Under the pieces are notes generated by a model. It did not search any database and had not been told where the DNA came from. It saw nothing but the letters and a program-made list of their open reading frames with translations. Positions 30,327 to 33,611 of a DNA stretch of 33,611 nt are shown one piece after another. Source of the stretch: Syntrophobacteraceae bacterium (GTDB lineage Bacteria > Desulfobacterota > Syntrophobacteria > Syntrophobacterales > Syntrophobacteraceae); assembly GCA_017881795.1 (NCBI GenBank), contig JADGQM010000008.1, positions 1 through 33,611 of the forward strand, read 5' to 3'. A program made the position numbers and the translations under genes. The first letter of the stretch is position 1; every line of letters begins with the position of its first letter.

Positions 30327-32600
30327 TCATGCCTTCGTCCTCACTCGCCGGTAGGCCAGGCCGGTCGCGATCACCATAGGTACAACCCCGAAGGCGATGA
30401 ATACGACGTCGCCCGGCATGCGCATCCATTCGATAAGACGTACGAAGTCCTGGTTCAAATAGTCAAGACTTCGCGCATGCCAGTAGCCATTGTTCAGAAC
30501 ATCCCAGAGCTGAAATACGCCGCCCGGGAAAAGGCTCAAAAGAACCATAAGGGCAAGGCCTATGTTGAGACCCCAGAAGGAAATCCTGATGAACTTTTCA
30601 GGTTTTACCCATTGTTCTTCAGTTAACACTTGCCTCAGTCCAAGGACCAGCAAAGCCATGGCCAGCATCCCAAAGGCCCCCATGAACGCTGCATGGCCGT
30701 GGTTTGGGGTGAGCATGGTGCCGATCTCAAAATAGCTGACTGCGGGCAAATTAATGAGGAACCCGAAGACGGCGGCGCCGATAAAATTCCAGAAGCCAAC
30801 CGCCATGAGAAAATAAAACGCCCATTTGTGGGGAATGATAATCCCTCTGTCGCAGGTGTCGCATTTGGTTCCGGTCAGTTTGATGAAGTCCCACGCATCG
30901 AGGGTGAGCAGGGTCAAGGGCACGACTTCCATTGCCGAAAACATGGCGGCAAGGGCCATGGTCATGGCAGATTGGCCGGTCCAATACCAGTGGTGGGCCG
31001 TGCCCACAATCCCGCTGCCGAGAAACAGAATGGCATCGAGATAGATCACCCGCACGGCCGTCTTCCGGGAAACCATCCCCAGTTGGAAGAAAATTACCGC
31101 AACCAGAACGGTTACGAAAAGTTCAAAGAATCCTTCGACCCAGAGGTGGATGATCCAGAAACGCCACATGTCCACCACCGCGTAATTGGACTTGCTCCCA
31201 AAGAAGAAAGCGGGCAAATAAAAGAATGGAATGGCCATGGCGCCGAGCAGGAAAAGCGTGACAATCTCCCGGCGTTCGGGGTCTTTCCTTGCGGGAGCGA
31301 CGGCGCGATATAAAAGAAAAAGCCAAAAAGTCAGCCCGATAGCCAGCAAGACCTGCCAGGCACGTCCCAGGTCGAGATACTCCCAGCCCTGATGTCCAAA
31401 CCAGAACCACAGATCGCCCAAGTAACGGCGAATTCCGAGTAGTTCTCCCACCAGGCTTCCGCCAACAACCAGCACCAGGGCCCAGAACAGAGCATGGACT
31501 CCTTTCGCCTGTCCTCTGGGCTCCCGGCCGCCAAGGGAGGGGGCGAGCAGTAATCCTCCGGCGACGTAGGCGGTCGCGATCCAGAAAATAGCCAGTTGCA
31601 GATGCCAGGTCCGAAGGATGTTGCTGGGGAAATACCGGGATAAATCGATGCCGTAGAAGCTGCCGGGGTCGGCGCGAAAGTGCGCGGTGGCGCCGCCGAC
31701 GAGCACCTGGGCCAGGAACAGCAGGACGACAATGAAGAAGTACTTAACGGTTGCCTTCTGGCTTTCGGTGGCGATCCCAGGCAACATATGCGGGTGAATG
31801 TGCTCGGAGTGGCCTTTCCAACCCAGGTAATCGAATCTGCCGAAGAGGAACAGAACGAGGGCGGTTGCCACCAGCAGGGAAATGATGCTGAGGGCGCTCC
31901 AGAGTAGCGCATCGCTGGTGAGGGTGTTACCAACCATGGGATCATAGGGGAAATTGTTGGTGTATGAGTACGGCAGATTAGGTCGATTCGCAACGGATGC
32001 CCATGCGGTCCAGGCGAAATAGGCGGTAAGGTTTTTGAGCTCCTCCGGGTGTTCGATGTATTTCACCGGAAGCCCACCACTGGTTGTTGGCCCGGAAAAG
32101 TAGGCGGTCCATTTTCCAGTTTGCTTCTGATAAGAGAGAACCTCCGGTTCGGTGAAAATCAGCGTATCGGTTTTGGGCTCCCAGCGATTTTGCTTGAGCA
32201 GCTTCTGCACTCCGGCCTGCACGACGTCGCGTTCGCTCTCGATGAGTTCGGCGAAGCTCCGTTTGTATAAGTCTTTCGCCATCATTTCCCGGGTGTCGAG
32301 GGCGAGAGTATGCAGGTATTCTGCCGAGAAATCCGGTCCGAGGTAGGCACCATGGCCCCAGATGGTGCCGTTTTCCATCAGCGCGTATTTCAGAAACACT
32401 TCCTGGCCAGCGAGAATGTCCTTGCCGGTGAAGACCATCTCGCCATTGGAGTCGACTACCCCTCCCGGTATGGGCGGTGCGCTCCTGTAGGCCATGGCAG
32501 ACATAAAGATCAAGATCGCCATGCCCACGACAAACGTCCAGATGACTCCTTGGCGCCACCTTGGCGACAGTTCCTCGATGGGTTTTTCCAAACTTTCCAT
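30327..32600 (-). CDS. norZ: Quinol-dependent nitric oxide reductase (qNOR type)
   Basis: The 757-residue protein reduces NO to N2O in the inner membrane with electrons from quinol. A helix at 19-40 leads to an extracytoplasmic domain (about 42-225) that replaces the cytochrome c subunit, then about 12 further helices. FeB ligands H485, E489, H536 and H537 fall in HLWVEGFFELF and GTAHHWYWTG with the exact spacing of G. stearothermophilus qNOR. Heme ligands are H333 (TWHLQLAIFW) and H634/H636 (PNHGHAAFM). The residues that diverge in proposed NO dismutases are intact. A loop at 578-585 holds C580-x-x-C583. ATG 32600 has AAAGGATGGAG upstream; an earlier in-frame start at 32723 is less likely. 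It probably detoxifies NO. Confidence 0.95.
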   Translation of the reverse strand: MESLEKPIEELSPRWRQGVIWTFVVGMAILIFMSAMAYRSAPPIPGGVVDSNGEMVFTGKDILAGQEVFLKYALMENGTIWGHGAYLGPDFSAEYLHTLALDTREMMAKDLYKRSFAELIESERDVVQAGVQKLLKQNRWEPKTDTLIFTEPEVLSYQKQTGKWTAYFSGPTTSGGLPVKYIEHPEELKNLTAYFAWTAWASVANRPNLPYSYTNNFPYDPMVGNTLTSDALLWSALSIISLLVATALVLFLFGRFDYLGWKGHSEHIHPHMLPGIATESQKATVKYFFIVVLLFLAQVLVGGATAHFRADPGSFYGIDLSRYFPSNILRTWHLQLAIFWIATAYVAGGLLLAPSLGGREPRGQAKGVHALFWALVLVVGGSLVGELLGIRRYLGDLWFWFGHQGWEYLDLGRAWQVLLAIGLTFWLFLLYRAVAPARKDPERREIVTLFLLGAMAIPFFYLPAFFFGSKSNYAVVDMWRFWIIHLWVEGFFELFVTVLVAVIFFQLGMVSRKTAVRVIYLDAILFLGSGIVGTAHHWYWTGQSAMTMALAAMFSAMEVVPLTLLTLDAWDFIKLTGTKCDTCDRGIIIPHKWAFYFLMAVGFWNFIGAAVFGFLINLPAVSYFEIGTMLTPNHGHAAFMGAFGMLAMALLVLGLRQVLTEEQWVKPEKFIRISFWGLNIGLALMVLLSLFPGGVFQLWDVLNNGYWHARSLDYLNQDFVRLIEWMRMPGDVVFIAFGVVPMVIATGLAYRRVRTKA

Positions 32601-33173
32601 GCTTCTCCATCCTTTCTTTCGAAACGAGCGCTCGATGAATTGTCCTGAGAATTCCATGAGCTTTCGACCACACAGGGAAGTTGTGATTGAGCCTTTGACC
32701 GGCCCGATTACCCGTTTGATCATTTCAAAGTCGAGTCACCGGCTAATGTCGCAGAATCTACAACGCATTCGGAAGTGGGCAACGAGGAACGGTGAACTTT
32801 GCACTGGCAAATCACTGCAGAAATATACTTTACGCGGCCATAAATTGCGATTATGTCATTCCAAACGACTGTGAGGAATCTGAAGATTTCTCCCTCCGGC
32901 CGGAAAGACACGCAGCTCAATCAGAAGCCGTGCAAGGTATAAATCATTTTTTGCACCTTCAATATACGAGAAAAAACGATTTCTTCAAGGGTTTGAATGT
33001 CTTTTTGCCATGTGTTTGACGTGAATAAGAAGCGGGGGATATTGGACTGACTTGAAAACCGATCCTTGCAAGGCATCATGATTTTTCGGTCCCGAGCACA
33101 TTTCCGGAAATCTTTTGACTTGCCTGGCCCTCTAAGATATTTTTCTTAAATTTAGATCATCTGGAGAAAAGAG
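32601..33173. other. Divergent intergenic region between norZ and alaC
   Basis: These 573 bases must hold promoters for both genes. A repeat-like segment at 32855-32893 is listed separately. TTGATCATTTCAA at 32716-32728 is close to an FNR-type box, but the half-sites are one base too near each other. I see no gene or RNA gene here. Confidence 0.4.
32855..32893. repeat. GTCATTCC...GAGGAATC dispersed repeat
   Basis: GTCATTCCAAACGACTGTGA followed by GGAATCTGAAGATTTCTCC is a common intergenic repeat type in proteobacterial genomes. The reverse reading gives the familiar false peptide PEGEIFRF. Only one copy is present in the window. Confidence 0.4.
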
Positions 33174-33611
33174 ATGGATTTCAACATTGCCCGAAGCAGC
33201 CGGATGCATCGGCTGCCACCTTATGTTTTTGCGCAAGTGAACGCCTTAAAGATGGAGCGGCGGCGAGCGGGAGAAGACATCATCGACCTCGGCATGGGCA
33301 ACCCTGACCTGACTACGCCGAAACACATCATCGACAAACTGGTCGAGGCTGTGCAAAAGTCTCACAATCATCGCTACTCTGCGTCCCGCGGGATAACCAA
33401 GCTCCGCCATGCGATCGCCGCTTGGTACAAGCGGCGTTATGACGTTGACATCGATCCGGAAACCGAAGCGGTGGTTACCATCGGCGCCAAGGAGGGATTG
33501 TCTCACCTGGTCCTGGTTTTGGTCAGCCCCGGGGATGTGGTTTTTGCTCCCAATCCGACCTATCCCATCCATCCCTATTCGGCGATCATTGCCGGTGGTG
33601 ATGTGCGGTCC
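33174..33611 (+). CDS. alaC: AlaC-like aminotransferase, N-terminal part (runs off the window)
   Basis: This class I/II PLP-dependent aminotransferase is cut by the window end after 146 codons. It begins [20 protein letters not shown], then has [60 protein letters not shown] and [10 protein letters not shown]. These segments match E. coli AlaC almost segment for segment. AlaC makes alanine from pyruvate and glutamate. The PLP lysine lies beyond the window. GGAG lies nine bases before ATG 33174. No partner gene is visible. Confidence 0.9.
   Translation, partial: MDFNIARSSRMHRLPPYVFAQVNALKMERRRAGEDIIDLGMGNPDLTTPKHIIDKLVEAVQKSHNHRYSASRGITKLRHAIAAWYKRRYDVDIDPETEAVVTIGAKEGLSHLVLVLVSPGDVVFAPNPTYPIHPYSAIIAGGDVRS

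Noticed and set aside
30327-32600. Nitric oxide dismutase instead of qNOR
   Set aside because: The FeB ligands H485, H536 and H537 and the glutamate E489 are all intact, with the qNOR spacing.
32716-32728. FNR-type box TTGATCATTTCAA
   Set aside because: The half-sites are one base closer than the FNR consensus and one base mismatches.

Overview
This 33.6 kb window looks like ordinary chromosome from an anaerobic Gram-negative bacterium. A deltaproteobacterial (Desulfobacterota, Syntrophobacter-like) host is my best guess. The basis is an exported group-1-type [NiFe] hydrogenase, lipoprotein processing (lspA), an ElyC envelope protein, an ASKHA/ferredoxin corrinoid activator, a single-cluster ferredoxin, and dispersed intergenic repeats of the CACGAAG and CGCAGAG types. 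No rRNA, tRNA, CRISPR array or intact insertion sequence was seen. The taxonomic guess is inference.

Layout. 1-5.0 kb: a pyridoxamine-phosphate-oxidase-fold protein, a FemAB-like acyltransferase, a secreted small protein, a lipoprotein and a zinc-ribbon rhomboid protease. 5.0-12.9 kb: the most distinctive block. It has a Tat-exported [NiFe] hydrogenase small subunit ending in a heme-type CxxCH, the catalytic large subunit, a secreted CxxCH protein with PASTA and PKD domains, and the hydrogenase endoprotease, followed by an OmpR-type regulator and histidine kinase. Upstream, on the opposite strand, lies a frameshifted paralog of that regulator in which a PilZ-like domain replaces the DNA-binding domain. 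A 13-nt motif (AAAGATTAACAAT) occurs on opposite strands upstream of the hydrogenase operon and upstream of the regulator-kinase operon.

13-16.3 kb: elyC (minus), then a thioesterase, an S51-like protein and lspA. 16.4-23.8 kb: a four-PAS histidine kinase, a fusion of an S51-like domain to the C-terminal part of cysteinyl-tRNA synthetase, a BioF2/FemAB-like acyltransferase, a GT4 glycosyltransferase and a PIG-L deacetylase. The last pair resembles the MshA/MshB or BshA/BshB step of low-molecular-weight thiol synthesis, and the CysRS-derived domain nearby makes that worth testing.

24-33.6 kb: mostly minus-strand genes for an MBL-fold hydrolase, a RACE-type corrinoid activator, a DoxX protein, a small unknown, a cupin-ferredoxin pair and a quinol-type nitric oxide reductase, interrupted by a plus-strand VapBC module and a small unknown gene. 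The window ends inside an AlaC-like aminotransferase. A candidate 150-bp TA-flanked MITE lies between the small unknown minus-strand gene and its intrinsic terminator.

The best candidate for a new system is the hydrogenase operon. Two consecutive exported proteins each carry one CxxCH, and no cytochrome b gene or C-terminal membrane helix is present. This suggests periplasmic or cell-surface H2 oxidation wired through c-type hemes, under two-component control.
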